Source: Azospirillum oleiclasticum
GTDB taxonomy: Bacteria > Pseudomonadota > Alphaproteobacteria > Azospirillales > Azospirillaceae
Assembly (NCBI RefSeq): GCF_013423485.1
Contig: NZ_JABFFR010000002.1
Coordinates: forward strand, 62,001 to 126,000
Reading direction: 5' to 3'
DNA: 64,000 nucleotides
This document shows positions 44,269 through 56,065 of the stretch, in pieces. The notes under the pieces were generated by a model. That model made no database searches, was not told the DNA's origin, and saw only the letters and a list, made by a program, of their open reading frames with translations. Position 1 is the first letter of the stretch; every line of letters starts with the position of its first letter. The translations under genes were made by a program, and so were the position numbers.

Positions 44269-45318
44269 CTACAGCACCTGCTTCGGCAGGCTCAGCAGCT
44301 CGGCCCGGATGCGGCCCAAGCTGGGGCGCGTGTCGGGGGTGAAGGGCACCGGGCGGCAGGTGTGCATGGCGGCCAGCCCGATGCGCGCCGTCAGCAGCCC
44401 GTTGATCACGCCCTGGCCGACGCGGGTGGAGATGGCGGCGGCCAGCGAGCCGCCCAGCGCGTCCACCGCGACATGATGCGCGCTCTCGGTCACCCCGGCG
44501 ACCGCGATGTTGCCGAGCATCCGCCGCAACAGGCGCAACGACCCTACATAGCCGGGACGGGCGCCGTAGAGCGTGGCGATCTCGCGCACCAGCCGCAGGT
44601 TCCGCCACAGCACCACCGCGATGTCGAGCAGCGCCGCGGGGCTGAGGGCCGTCGCCAGCGCGGTGTCGCGGGAAGCGCGCAGCACCGTCTGGTAGGCACG
44701 GCGGTCGAGCCCGGTCAGCACCTCCCGGTCGATCAGCCGCACCACCTCCGCGTCGTCGTGGGCGTCGGTCACCACGTCCTTCAGCCGGGCCAGATCCAGT
44801 TCGAGATCCGGCCGGTCGGTGTAGAGACGGGTCAAGGCCCCGGCGAAGCGGTCGGCACGGCCCAGCTCCATGGTGTGGGACAGCTTGCGGGACTCGCCGC
44901 GCAGCTCCTCGATCCGCCGCAGCCGCTTCAGGCTGCGCAGCTCGCGCAGGAGCAGGGCGATGGTGGTGATGCCCGCCACACCGGCCACCAGCGCCACCAC
45001 CACGCCGAGCGCCATGCTGGTGGCGAAGGCGCGGTTCATCAGGTCGGCGGTGTCGAACCCGACCGCGACGAGGATCAGCAGGGCCACCGCCCCGACCAGC
45101 CAGCGCAGCAGCGGTGACCGCGGCGCCGGTCCGGCCACCGGCGGGATGAATTCGGCCTCCGGCATGGCGGCGTCGGGCTCCGCCTCGAAGGGCGGCGGGG
45201 GAGGGGCGGGCTCCGGCACGCGGGGTGCCGGCACGGCGCGCGCCGGGTCCAGCTCCATGGGCGGAATCCACTCCATGGGCTCGTCCCTGGGTTCCCGTGG
45301 GGGCGTGCGGTCGATCAT
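44269..45318 (-). CDS. YcjF-family membrane protein (TIGR01620)
   Basis: A 349-residue inner-membrane protein. A proline-rich cytoplasmic N-terminus (about 1-65) is followed by two spans (about 70-88 and 100-122). A helical region with R-G-E-S-R-K-L and the conserved C-terminal block V-L-W-R-N-L-R-L-V-R-E-I-A, Y-G-A-R-P-G, then T-A-R-I-G-L-A-A-M follow. It is coupled to ycjX by an ATGA overlap; the pair is conserved across proteobacteria and linked to envelope stress, with no defined biochemical activity. Confidence 0.85.
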   Translation of the reverse strand: MIDRTPPREPRDEPMEWIPPMELDPARAVPAPRVPEPAPPPPPFEAEPDAAMPEAEFIPPVAGPAPRSPLLRWLVGAVALLILVAVGFDTADLMNRAFATSMALGVVVALVAGVAGITTIALLLRELRSLKRLRRIEELRGESRKLSHTMELGRADRFAGALTRLYTDRPDLELDLARLKDVVTDAHDDAEVVRLIDREVLTGLDRRAYQTVLRASRDTALATALSPAALLDIAVVLWRNLRLVREIATLYGARPGYVGSLRLLRRMLGNIAVAGVTESAHHVAVDALGGSLAAAISTRVGQGVINGLLTARIGLAAMHTCRPVPFTPDTRPSLGRIRAELLSLPKQVL

Positions 45319-46700
45319 TCCAGGTAATCCCCGAGCAGGAACTGAAGCGCCTGATCCAGGCGCACATGCGGCAGTCCGCGGCCGTCGCGCCCGGCGTCGG
45401 CCGGTGGGCGGAAGGGCATGAAGCGGTAGCTACGGTTGCGGGCCACCGTCATGGCGTCGGCGCCGTCCGGGATCTCGCCCGGATAGAGCACGGTGGGGCG
45501 GTCGCGCCCGACCGGCACGCCCTGGATGCAGCGCAGGGTCCGCCCCTCATGCTCGGTCACCACCGTCTCGGTGCATTTGAGCGAGGCGAGCGCCATGGTC
45601 TCGACCTGCGCGCCCTCGAAGCGGATGGTCCGCCGCGCCTCGGCGACGAGGCTGTCGAGGATGCCCTTCAGGTTCGGGTGCTGGCTGGAGGCGATGTGGT
45701 CGGCCTTGGTGGCGGCGAAGAGCACGCGGTCGATCTTGCTGCCGAACAGCCAGTCCAGCCAGCCGGAGCTGCCGTGGCGGAACGGCTCCAGGCTCATCTC
45801 CAGCGCCCGCTTCATGTCGCCCAGCCCCGACACCCCGGCGTTCAGCGCGCCCAGCACGTCGATCAGCACCACCTGCCGGTTCAACCTGGCGAAATGTTCG
45901 GCGAAGAAGCGGCGCACGACCGAGGACTTGTACGCCTCGTACCGCGACTCCATCAGCGCCCACAGCGTGCCGCGGCCGCGCCGCTCGCCGGGCAGCGGGC
46001 AGAAGGTGAGCAGCGGCGCGTCCTTGAGGTCGCCCGGCTCGACGAACCGGCCGGGCTGGATGATGCTGAGGAAGGACTCGGCCCGCCGGCAGGCGTGCAG
46101 GTATTCGGTGTAGAGCGCCGCACCCCGCCGCGCCTCCTCCTCCTCGTCCGGTCCTGCGGGATCGATGGCGGAGAGCCAGCCGCGCCAGTCCACCGACAGC
46201 GCGTCACGCGGCGACCGGGCAGCCAGTTCCAGGCTGAGAGCGCTCCATTCCGCGAAGGACTGGCGCAGCATCGGCAGGTCGAGCAGCCATTCGCCGGGGT
46301 AATCGACGATGTCGAGGTTGACCGTCGCCACCGACTGCAGGGTCCGCCGCAACGCCGAATTGGGCCGGTAGCGGATGGCGAGCCGGAGCTGGCTGATCCC
46401 GGTCGTCGGCTCCGGCCAGTCCGGCTGTGCCGCGGTGATGGTCGCCAGATGCTCCTCGAAGGCGAAGCGGGGCACGTCGGCGTCGGGCTGCGGGCGCAGG
46501 CGCGCGGCCTGGAAGCGGCCGGACGCCACCACGTCGAGGAAGGGCAGGCGGCCGGCGCGCAGCAGGTTGTCCACCACCGCGGTCGTGAACACCGTCTTGC
46601 CGGCCCGGCGCAGGCCCGTGACACCCAGGCGCACGTCCGCCTCCAGGAAGCGGCCGGCGGTCTCGCCGGCCTGGTCGAACAGGGAATCGAGGAAGGACAA
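45315..46700 (-). CDS. ycjX: YcjX-family P-loop NTPase
   Basis: A 461-residue GTPase-like protein. The P-loop is G-V-T-G-L-R-R-A-G-K-T-V-F near residue 26, the switch-like D-I-V-D-Y-P-G-E-W near residue 129, V-L-I-D-V-L-G-A-L near residue 277 and A-A-T-K-A-D-H near residue 330. These match the YcjX/DUF463 family, which has a dynamin-like or stress-related role in Gram-negative bacteria. It is first gene of the ycjX-ycjF pair. Confidence 0.9.
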   Translation of the reverse strand: MSFLDSLFDQAGETAGRFLEADVRLGVTGLRRAGKTVFTTAVVDNLLRAGRLPFLDVVASGRFQAARLRPQPDADVPRFAFEEHLATITAAQPDWPEPTTGISQLRLAIRYRPNSALRRTLQSVATVNLDIVDYPGEWLLDLPMLRQSFAEWSALSLELAARSPRDALSVDWRGWLSAIDPAGPDEEEEARRGAALYTEYLHACRRAESFLSIIQPGRFVEPGDLKDAPLLTFCPLPGERRGRGTLWALMESRYEAYKSSVVRRFFAEHFARLNRQVVLIDVLGALNAGVSGLGDMKRALEMSLEPFRHGSSGWLDWLFGSKIDRVLFAATKADHIASSQHPNLKGILDSLVAEARRTIRFEGAQVETMALASLKCTETVVTEHEGRTLRCIQGVPVGRDRPTVLYPGEIPDGADAMTVARNRSYRFMPFRPPADAGRDGRGLPHVRLDQALQFLLGDYLE

Positions 46701-47038
46701 GGCTGTGACCTGGGCTTGTGAACGCGGACGCTCCGTTATATGGGATCGCTCGGTTCAATCAAACGGACGACACGCCGCGCCGGCATACCGGCGACCGGGC
46801 GGCTGCGTCCGGCCCCAGGATCCAGTGCCGTCACCCGCATGCAACATCACCGTCCCCGACAAGTAATATTCTCCCGGATCCATGGGCTCGGGCGATTCCC
46901 GGTTGATTCCGCGCCGCGAATGTGGAGTAGTGCCTGCACGATCAACGAGCATCGAGCGGGCGGCGGCGTGGCGGCTGTTGAGTTGACCGAACCCGCCGGG
47001 ACGCGGCTCCTTACCGAACCCATCGTCTGGCGCATCTC
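46701..47038. other. intergenic region between divergent ycjX and a GGDEF-EAL gene
   Basis: About 340 bases. The divergent promoters must lie here. I see short frames but none with a convincing ribosome site or recognisable product, and no repeat or RNA gene that I can support. Confidence 0.5.
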
Positions 47039-49558
47039 GTGATCGAACGACCCAACGCAAATCCCGAACAAGCCTTTCCACCGTCGGCGGACGGTGACAC
47101 CGTTCCAGGGCGCGTGCCTCTGCGCAAGCGTCTGTCCTACAAACAGGCGCGCAACACCGTCCTGCTGACGCTGCTGCTGGGGCTGGTGCTGACCACGGGC
47201 CAGGTGTTCGTCGGCCTGTTCCAGCTCGAACAGCGGTCGGACGAGCTGGTCGGGCAGTTCCTGAAGACGATGCAGGAACCGGCGGCGGAGGCGGCCTACA
47301 CCTTCGACCGCGCGCTGGCGTCGCGGGTGCTGAACGGCCTGTTCGAGCACCGGCCGATCCGTCGCGCGGAGATCCGCGATGATTTCGGAGCGACGCTGGC
47401 GATGCAGGAGCGACCGCCGGCGGTCGGCCGCTTGGGCTGGCTGGCCGACCTGTTGATCCAACCGGATCGCTCCCACTCCATCCCGCTGGTCGTCGCCCGG
47501 CGGATGCAGACGGTGGGCGAGCTGCGCGTGACCATCGATCATACGGTGATCGCCGAGGAATTCTCCAGCCGCGCTTCGGTGCTGATCGGGGCGGGAGCCC
47601 TGTGGACGGCCGGGCTGGCGGTGATTCTGGTCGTCATGTTCTACCTGTCGGTCACCCAGCCGTTCCTGCGCCTGTCCACAGCGGTCGCCGGCGTGGACCC
47701 TGACCGGCCGGCCGACCAGCTCCTCCCCATTCCGCGGGAGCATGCGGAGGACGAGCTGGGCATCCTCGTCCGCTCCATCAACCGGCTGCTCCTGCGCCTC
47801 GGCCACACCCTGGAACGCCACAAGGAGGCGGAGGTCGCGCTGCGCGACAGCGAAGGGCGGCTGAAGCTGGCGGTGACCGCCACCCGCTCCGGCGTGTGGG
47901 ACGCCGACCTGCGCACCGGCGCCTCCTGGTGGTCGCCGGAATTCATCGACATGCTGGGCTACGACCCCGGCGAGCTGGCGGGCCGGATCGGCACCTGGGA
48001 GTCGCTGATCCACCCGGACGACCTGCCCTGGACCATGGATTTGGTCGACCGCTACCTGCGCGGCGAGGTGTCGGAGTACGAGCCGGTCTACCGTATGAAG
48101 CGCAAGGACGGCTCCTGGATGTGGATCGAAGCCAAGGGGCGCTGTCTGCGCGACTCCCTGGGCGAGGCCTACCGCTTCACCGGCACCATGGCCGACGTGA
48201 CGGAGCGCAAGCGGTTCGAAGAGCAGCTCATGTACATGGCGACGCACGACCCGCTGACCGGTCTGCCGAACCGCACGCTGGTGCAGGACCGGCTGTCGCA
48301 CGCCATGGGTCTGTGCCGGCAGAAGGGCACGCGGCTCGCCATCCTGTTCATCGACCTCGACCGCTTCAAGCTGATCAACGACAGCCTCGGCCACAACATC
48401 GGCGACGGGCTGCTGAAGGTGATCGCGAAGGCCATCGTCGGGGCGGTGCGCCCGACCGACACCGTGGGCCGGCTGGGCGGTGACGAGTTCCTGGTCATCG
48501 CGGAGGACCTGGGCGACCCGCAGGACGCCGCCCGCATCGCCGGTGCGATCACGGCGGCGGTGTCGAAGCCGGTGATGGTGCAGGAACGCTCCCTGTTCGT
48601 CACGCCGTCGATCGGCATCAGCGTCTATGACGGCAGTGGCAGCAGCGACGTGCCGGCCATGCTGCGCCACGCCGATTCGGCCATGTACCGGGCCAAGGCA
48701 GGCGGGGGCAACGGCTACCGCTTCTTCGTGCCGGAGATGAACGCCGAGGCGGTGGCGCGGCTGGCGCTGGAGAACAGCCTGCGCGAGGCGGTGGAGACCG
48801 GGCAGTTCCTCGTCTACTACCAGCCCAAGGTGGACGTCGCCACGCTCCGCCCGGTCGGTCTGGAGGCGCTGATCCGCTGGAAGCACCCGGAGCGCGGCTG
48901 GGTGTCACCGGCGGCCTTCATTCCGGTGGCCGAGGAGATGGGGCTGATCAACGTCATCGGCGAATGGGTGATGACCCAGGCCCTGCGGCAGGTCGCGGAG
49001 TGGGAGGGGCGCGGCATCGAGCCGCTGCCGATCGCGGTCAACATCTCCGTCCGCCAGCTCATCGACCGCTCGGTGGTCGAGACGGTGCGCGGAATCCTCT
49101 TCGCGGAAGGGGCGAACCCGCGCTGGCTGGATCTGGAGATCACCGAGTCCATCATGATGGACAATCTGGAGACCATCGTTGACGCGCTGCGGGCGCTCCG
49201 CGATCTCGGGCTGCGCATCGCGGTGGATGATTTCGGGACCGGCCATTCCTCGCTCGCCCTGCTGCGCAGCCTGCCCATCACCTCGCTGAAGGTGGACCGG
49301 TCCTTCCTCAACGACGTGACCACCAAGGCCGACGACGCGGCCATCGCCGCGACCATCATCGCCATGGGGCAGAAGCTCGGCCTGACGGTGGTCGCCGAGG
49401 GGATCGAGCGGGATGATCAGCTCGACTTCCTGCGCGACCACGGGTGTCATCAGGCCCAGGGTTTCCTGATCGCCCGCCCGATGCCGGCGGACGCCCTGGA
49501 GCGGCGTTTCGTGCGGAACGGCCGCTGGGTCGCCGAAGTCGAACCCGCCGCCGTCTGA
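47039..49558 (+). CDS. membrane PAS-GGDEF-EAL cyclic-di-GMP enzyme
   Basis: An 839-residue signalling protein. Two spans (about 41-62 and 180-202) enclose a periplasmic sensor region. A HAMP-like linker is followed by PAS/PAC (about 275-395). The GGDEF domain has intact G-G-D-E-F and an upstream R-P-T-D inhibitory site. The EAL domain keeps E-A-L, the N of N-I-S-V-R-Q-L, E of L-E-I-T-E-S, D-D-F-G-T-G and the K of L-K-V-D-R. Both cyclase and phosphodiesterase sites therefore look intact, so it may be bifunctional. It starts with GTG at 47039. Confidence 0.9.
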   Translation: MIERPNANPEQAFPPSADGDTVPGRVPLRKRLSYKQARNTVLLTLLLGLVLTTGQVFVGLFQLEQRSDELVGQFLKTMQEPAAEAAYTFDRALASRVLNGLFEHRPIRRAEIRDDFGATLAMQERPPAVGRLGWLADLLIQPDRSHSIPLVVARRMQTVGELRVTIDHTVIAEEFSSRASVLIGAGALWTAGLAVILVVMFYLSVTQPFLRLSTAVAGVDPDRPADQLLPIPREHAEDELGILVRSINRLLLRLGHTLERHKEAEVALRDSEGRLKLAVTATRSGVWDADLRTGASWWSPEFIDMLGYDPGELAGRIGTWESLIHPDDLPWTMDLVDRYLRGEVSEYEPVYRMKRKDGSWMWIEAKGRCLRDSLGEAYRFTGTMADVTERKRFEEQLMYMATHDPLTGLPNRTLVQDRLSHAMGLCRQKGTRLAILFIDLDRFKLINDSLGHNIGDGLLKVIAKAIVGAVRPTDTVGRLGGDEFLVIAEDLGDPQDAARIAGAITAAVSKPVMVQERSLFVTPSIGISVYDGSGSSDVPAMLRHADSAMYRAKAGGGNGYRFFVPEMNAEAVARLALENSLREAVETGQFLVYYQPKVDVATLRPVGLEALIRWKHPERGWVSPAAFIPVAEEMGLINVIGEWVMTQALRQVAEWEGRGIEPLPIAVNISVRQLIDRSVVETVRGILFAEGANPRWLDLEITESIMMDNLETIVDALRALRDLGLRIAVDDFGTGHSSLALLRSLPITSLKVDRSFLNDVTTKADDAAIAATIIAMGQKLGLTVVAEGIERDDQLDFLRDHGCHQAQGFLIARPMPADALERRFVRNGRWVAEVEPAAV

Positions 49559-49624
49559 CGCGGGAACCAACACAACCCCGCGCCCGTTCACCTGAAGACA
49601 TGCAACCCTTCGGGAGACGGCGTC

Positions 49625-49789
49625 ATGACCCGCGCCAAGGTGTTCCCCTACCATCAGGTGATGCTCGCCGGCCTCGTGCTGATGAGCGCGGTGATCCTGT
49701 CCGGCTGCAACACGGTCGAGGGCCTCGGCGAGGACGCCCAGAGCGGCGGTCGCGCGATCGAGAACACCGCCCAGGACGCGGCGGATTGA
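49625..49789 (+). CDS. entericidin-type small lipoprotein
   Basis: A 54-residue lipoprotein. The signal ends in the lipobox V-I-L-S-G-C, then N-T-V-E-G-L-G-E-D-A-Q-S-G-G-R-A-I-E, the entericidin EcnA/EcnB pattern. Entericidins are small membrane lipoproteins linked to stationary-phase stress. Here there is a single copy, so no adjacent toxin-antidote pair is visible. A proline-rich small gene follows 11 bases later. Confidence 0.8.
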   Translation: MTRAKVFPYHQVMLAGLVLMSAVILSGCNTVEGLGEDAQSGGRAIENTAQDAAD

Positions 49790-49800
49790 GAGGAGAGGGC

Positions 49801-49968
49801 ATGAGCGATCCGATGACCCCCGGCACGCCGGAAATTCCGCCCAATCCGGCGCCCAGCACGCCGGATCCGACCGTTCCGCCGCCAACGGCGCCCGAGACGC
49901 CCCCGGAGATTCCGCCGCCGCTGGGCGAGCCGTCGCCTCCGGACATCCAGCCGCCGACCCGCGCCTGA
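49801..49968 (+). CDS. proline-rich small protein
   Basis: A 55-residue frame in which about four of every ten residues are Pro, the rest mainly T, E, S, D and A, with no hydrophobic span. AGGAGAG lies just upstream of the ATG, and the gene follows the entericidin-like gene closely, which suggests joint expression. It would be disordered or polyproline-II. I recognise no family. Reality is supported by the ribosome site and spacing only. Confidence 0.5.
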   Translation: MSDPMTPGTPEIPPNPAPSTPDPTVPPPTAPETPPEIPPPLGEPSPPDIQPPTRA

Positions 49969-49983
49969 CCGGCAGGCCTGCCG

Positions 49984-51975
49984 TCACCGCCGCTCGATGA
50001 AGAAGAGCGGCGGGTTGGCGGGGGCGGGGGCTGGATACAGCCAGGTTTCGAACATCACCTTGGGGATGTTGCGGAAATCCGTCCGCACGACGCCGCGGCC
50101 GGCGTCGGGCAACGACACGCCGATCGTGAAGAACTCCTCGGCCGCGATGTCGAGCACATCGCCCATCATGCGGTGCTGGGCGTCGGCATCGGCCACGCCC
50201 TTGATCCGCTCATAGGTTTCGATCTGACGGATGACCGACGGTGGCGGATTCACCGCCTGCGGGTCGCTGCTGTTCATGGCCCAGCGCGCCCAGCCCGGGG
50301 CGAAGTAGCTGCTCCAGTTCAAGGGCGCGAAGGCGTAGGCGTCGAGCAGCGCGTCGAAGCCCCCTTCCGGATGTCCGACCATCGCGTCGAAGTCGTTCGC
50401 CTGGATGCGGTTGTGGGTGTCCGCCCGGTCCACGAGCGCGATCCCGGCGTCAATGCCGGCCCGGCGCCATTGCCGCGCCACCAGTGCCATGGCCTTGCGG
50501 GAGTCGGGTCGGTCGCGGCGCACCAGAACCGTGAAGGACAGCGGGCGCCCGTCCGGCAGCAGGCGCAGCCCGTCGGCATCGGGCCGGTCCAGGCCGAGCC
50601 CGCCAAGGATCGCGTTGGCCCGATCCGGGTCATGGTCCAGATACTGGTGCGCCAGCCTTTGGTGGTAGTACCTGGATTCCGGACGCGGCGCGATCTGATA
50701 AGGCTCCCCCTTGCCGCCGAAGACCTCGTCGATGATCGCGCGGCGGTCGATCAGCAGCGACAGCGCCACACGGAAGTTCCGCTGCTGCAACAAGGTCCGC
50801 CACACCGGATCCCGATGCGTGAGGTTGAAGACGATCGGAACGGTATTGGCGTCGGTCGGAAGCAGCGGCAGCGCGCGGTACCGGTTGCCGCCCTCGGCGA
50901 GCGCCCGGGCCGCGAGGTCGTTGACCACGAAGTGACGCGCCTGAAGCCCCACGCGCCCGGCCCGCACCAGGACCGGGAGTTCGGCGGCGGACGTGGTGAG
51001 CGCCGTTTCGATCCGGTCGATGTAGGGCAACTGCCCGCCGGTGGAATCGATCTTCCAGTAATACGGATTGCGTTCGGCAACCAGCACCGGCGGCGATCCG
51101 GCCTCCAGCCGGTCGATCACCCAGGCTTCGAGGGTCGGCACCGGCTCCGCCGGCAACGAGGCGGTGCCGTCCGCGTCCCGCCGGCGCAGCAGGGCGTCCG
51201 GACCGGACGGCGCGCGCAGAAGCTGGGATTTGATCAGGAACCGCTCGACCCAGTCGCGATACCCCTCCGCCTTGGCTTCCCGGTCGGCGTCCGGGTTGTA
51301 GCGGAGGTGATAGCGGGTGAGCGCGTGCTTGGGCAGGTCGGTCGGCCCGCGTTCCATCTGCCCCGCCGCGAGCTGCAGGGGGAACAGGCTGTTGGGTGCC
51401 GGGAAGGTGAAACGCAGCGTGTGCGCGTCCGGCGTTTCCAGCCGGGCGCCGGCAACGGGGCTGCGCAGGATGCTGGGGGCCGCGGCCGTGATGTCGGGGT
51501 TGTTCAGGACATCCTCGAACCAGAACACCACATCTTCGGACGTCATTGGCCGCCCGTCCGACCAGCGCAGCCCGCGGCGCAGCCGGAAGGTGAAGCTGCT
51601 GGCGTCGGCGTTCGATTCGAAGGATTGTGCGACATTCGCAACAACCCGCGTCCACATCGGATCCCAGCGCACCAACGGCTCGTAGCCGATGGTGCGGTAA
51701 AGCAGAAGCCCATCGTAGCGACTGACCATCGCCAGCCCCCAGCTTCCGCCATAATCGCCGGGCCGGTCCAGCGGCTGGAGGAGCATGGGATTGTCCGGCA
51801 GCCGGCGTTCCACCGGTGGAAGACTTCCCGCTGCCACCCGTTGCGCCAGGACCGGCGCCTCGCGGAAGAACTGCGCACCGGCATAGGCCGGACTGAGCGA
51901 GCACAGCACCGCGACCGCCGCACCGAGCCGGCGGCGACCGCCCCCTGTTCCTGCGGTTCCCCCATTGTAGAGCAT
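49984..51975 (-). CDS. periplasmic solute-binding protein, family 5 (peptide/opine type)
   Basis: A 663-residue exported binding protein. A basic start and hydrophobic signal run to A-Y-A-G-A-Q. Family 5 landmarks include Y-D-G-L-L near residue 97, F-T-F-R-L-R-R-G-L-R-W-S-D-G-R-P near residue 140, V-V-F-W-F-E-D-V and R-V-A-L-S-L-L-I-D-R-R. Such proteins normally deliver peptides or other solutes to an ABC permease, but no permease or ATPase gene adjoins it. The ATG at 51975 with AGGAAGGA is preferred to an ATG at 52062. Confidence 0.88.
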   Translation of the reverse strand: MLYNGGTAGTGGGRRRLGAAVAVLCSLSPAYAGAQFFREAPVLAQRVAAGSLPPVERRLPDNPMLLQPLDRPGDYGGSWGLAMVSRYDGLLLYRTIGYEPLVRWDPMWTRVVANVAQSFESNADASSFTFRLRRGLRWSDGRPMTSEDVVFWFEDVLNNPDITAAAPSILRSPVAGARLETPDAHTLRFTFPAPNSLFPLQLAAGQMERGPTDLPKHALTRYHLRYNPDADREAKAEGYRDWVERFLIKSQLLRAPSGPDALLRRRDADGTASLPAEPVPTLEAWVIDRLEAGSPPVLVAERNPYYWKIDSTGGQLPYIDRIETALTTSAAELPVLVRAGRVGLQARHFVVNDLAARALAEGGNRYRALPLLPTDANTVPIVFNLTHRDPVWRTLLQQRNFRVALSLLIDRRAIIDEVFGGKGEPYQIAPRPESRYYHQRLAHQYLDHDPDRANAILGGLGLDRPDADGLRLLPDGRPLSFTVLVRRDRPDSRKAMALVARQWRRAGIDAGIALVDRADTHNRIQANDFDAMVGHPEGGFDALLDAYAFAPLNWSSYFAPGWARWAMNSSDPQAVNPPPSVIRQIETYERIKGVADADAQHRMMGDVLDIAAEEFFTIGVSLPDAGRGVVRTDFRNIPKVMFETWLYPAPAPANPPLFFIERR

Positions 51976-52208
51976 TCGCTTCCTTCCTGCTCGCTGTGCG
52001 TGAGCATACAGGAACCCGCGCCATGTCCGGAAGCGCACGGATTGAATCAAATCCACCATCAAATCTGGCGCTTTCCAGGACGCCGCGGTACGGCTCCGAT
52101 GACGTTCTCCCGTTCCCGCCCGCCGTCATATGCGGTATAAGCGCGGGGGGAGAATCGGCGTGCGGTCGAATTAACCGAAAACCAGTTAATAGGGATGGAG
52201 AAAGGCTC

Positions 52209-54512
<2,304 letters not shown>

Positions 54513-54536
54513 CCGGGGTAGGGCAGGGGCGGGCGG

Positions 54537-55715
54537 TCAGAAGGCTGCCCGCTGCTCCCGCCGGCGGTCCAGCGCCACATCGAACTGGCGCAGCATGTCG
54601 TACATCGACTCGAAGAACAGCTTCTTGTCCACCGCCTGCCGCATGAAGCGGCTGTAGGTGTGGACGAGGCTGTTCAGCGCCGAGATGCAATAGCCCATCA
54701 GCCAGTATTTCTGCCGCACCGTGCGCAGGAATTCGCGGAACGGGTGCGGGTTGCCTTCCATGAAGGTGCGGAAGCAGGTCTCGTACTCGCCGAGGATCGA
54801 GCGGATATCGTTCAGCGCCCCCTCGATCTGCTTGCCGACCTTCTCGATGTACATGAGCAGGTTGGTTTCGAACATCTTGTGCGCGCGCAGGTCGATGGGC
54901 AGGCAGTCCGGCGACTTCAGCCATTTCACGATGTTCCGGATGGGCGGGGCCAGCCGGCGGAGCTGGTATTCGTAGAAGGTGATCCCCTTCCAGGCGCCGA
55001 ACACCGGCTCGGCCTCCGACTGCTCGATGCCGAAGGCGGTGACGAACAGGCGTGCTTCCGGCATGTCGGTGTGCCAGATGGCCTGCAGGAAACGCTCGAT
55101 GCGCTGGCCGACCCCCTCCGGAATGCCGAGCGCCTTGCGGATGATCGGCTCGATCCGGCCGCCGATCAGCAGGCGGATTTGCGCCTCCTCGTCCTCGTTG
55201 ATCTTCAGGTAGCGCGGATCGATGGAGAGCCGCTCCGCCTCGAATCCGATCTTCAGCAGGAAGGCGTCCAGCGACGGGATGCTGTCGATGGCGTCGAGCA
55301 CGGCGAGGTCGTGCAGCGTCGCCTCTTCCTGGCTGGCCATGTCGATCCCAAACAGCTCGTCCAGGACTGCCTTGTAGTTCTTGCCTCGCATGTAGACGGC
55401 GTAACCGCCGGCTCGCGGCGCCGTCGTGGTGTGCGGAACATACAGTCCCGTCTCGATGGGCCGGACGAACACCTCGCTGGGAAGCATATCCTCCGATGAT
55501 TCCGCCGCCGAGTCGAGCTCGTCATTGAAATTCGGGTACTTGAAGACAATGCAGTTGTTCAGCGCCGCGGTTTTGAACAGCAGTTTCTCAGGCTCAATGC
55601 CTTGGCTGAGCTGCAGGACGTGGAAGGATACGCTCGATCCACCGGTCATGATTTGTTCAAGGATGGGCGACGTACTTTCGCTCTTCCGATCCTTGCGGCG
55701 GTTGGGAGGCATCAT
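54537..55715 (-). CDS. uncharacterised 392-residue protein
   Basis: A soluble, mixed-composition protein I do not recognise. There is no signal peptide or span. Notable segments are L-N-N-C-I-V-F-K-Y-P-N-F-N-D near residue 52, G-G-Y-A-V-Y-M-R-G-K-N-Y near residue 102, I-G-G-R-I-E-P-I-I-R-K-A-L-G near residue 185, and a helical C-terminus with aromatic residues. It starts at paired ATGs (55715/55712) after AAGGAG, behind an unusually AT-rich intergenic region with a 10-bp inverted repeat. Convergent with maeB; function unknown. Confidence 0.65.
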   Translation of the reverse strand: MMPPNRRKDRKSESTSPILEQIMTGGSSVSFHVLQLSQGIEPEKLLFKTAALNNCIVFKYPNFNDELDSAAESSEDMLPSEVFVRPIETGLYVPHTTTAPRAGGYAVYMRGKNYKAVLDELFGIDMASQEEATLHDLAVLDAIDSIPSLDAFLLKIGFEAERLSIDPRYLKINEDEEAQIRLLIGGRIEPIIRKALGIPEGVGQRIERFLQAIWHTDMPEARLFVTAFGIEQSEAEPVFGAWKGITFYEYQLRRLAPPIRNIVKWLKSPDCLPIDLRAHKMFETNLLMYIEKVGKQIEGALNDIRSILGEYETCFRTFMEGNPHPFREFLRTVRQKYWLMGYCISALNSLVHTYSRFMRQAVDKKLFFESMYDMLRQFDVALDRRREQRAAF

Positions 55716-55862
55716 GGCCGAGGATACTCCTTCACGACGAGATACGCTGTACCCGACACCGCTTCGGAAATGACGTGTCGAGCATCCTGGTCTCCACAAC
55801 CAGAAATACAATGCCTCAAATTTGATTCATTTATTACCCTAGACTGATACCTTTATTCGGTC

Positions 55863-55895
55863 AACAGCGGTTTTGTGAGCAAACTAACCGCTGTT
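55863..55895. repeat. 10-bp perfect inverted repeat with 13-base spacer
   Basis: AACAGCGGTT and its exact complement AACCGCTGTT flank 13 bases, in an AT-rich intergenic region between the 392-residue gene and the divergent SNF2 gene. The spacing is one and a bit helical turns centre to centre (23 bases), as for a dimeric or tetrameric regulator; a stem-loop is the alternative. Confidence 0.6.
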
Positions 55896-56065
55896 CATTT
55901 TAATTAACCAAGTTTATTTACGATTTTTTCATAGCCGCCTTTCGTTCGTGTGCGCTGCAGCGTGAAGGAACCGCGGCGGATGACTGGATTGTCGGCGCAA
56001 GGGTGGCTTTGCCGCTCCGCAGGCACTATGGTGCCGGGTTCCCGTTCCCCACTCCCCCGGTCCGG

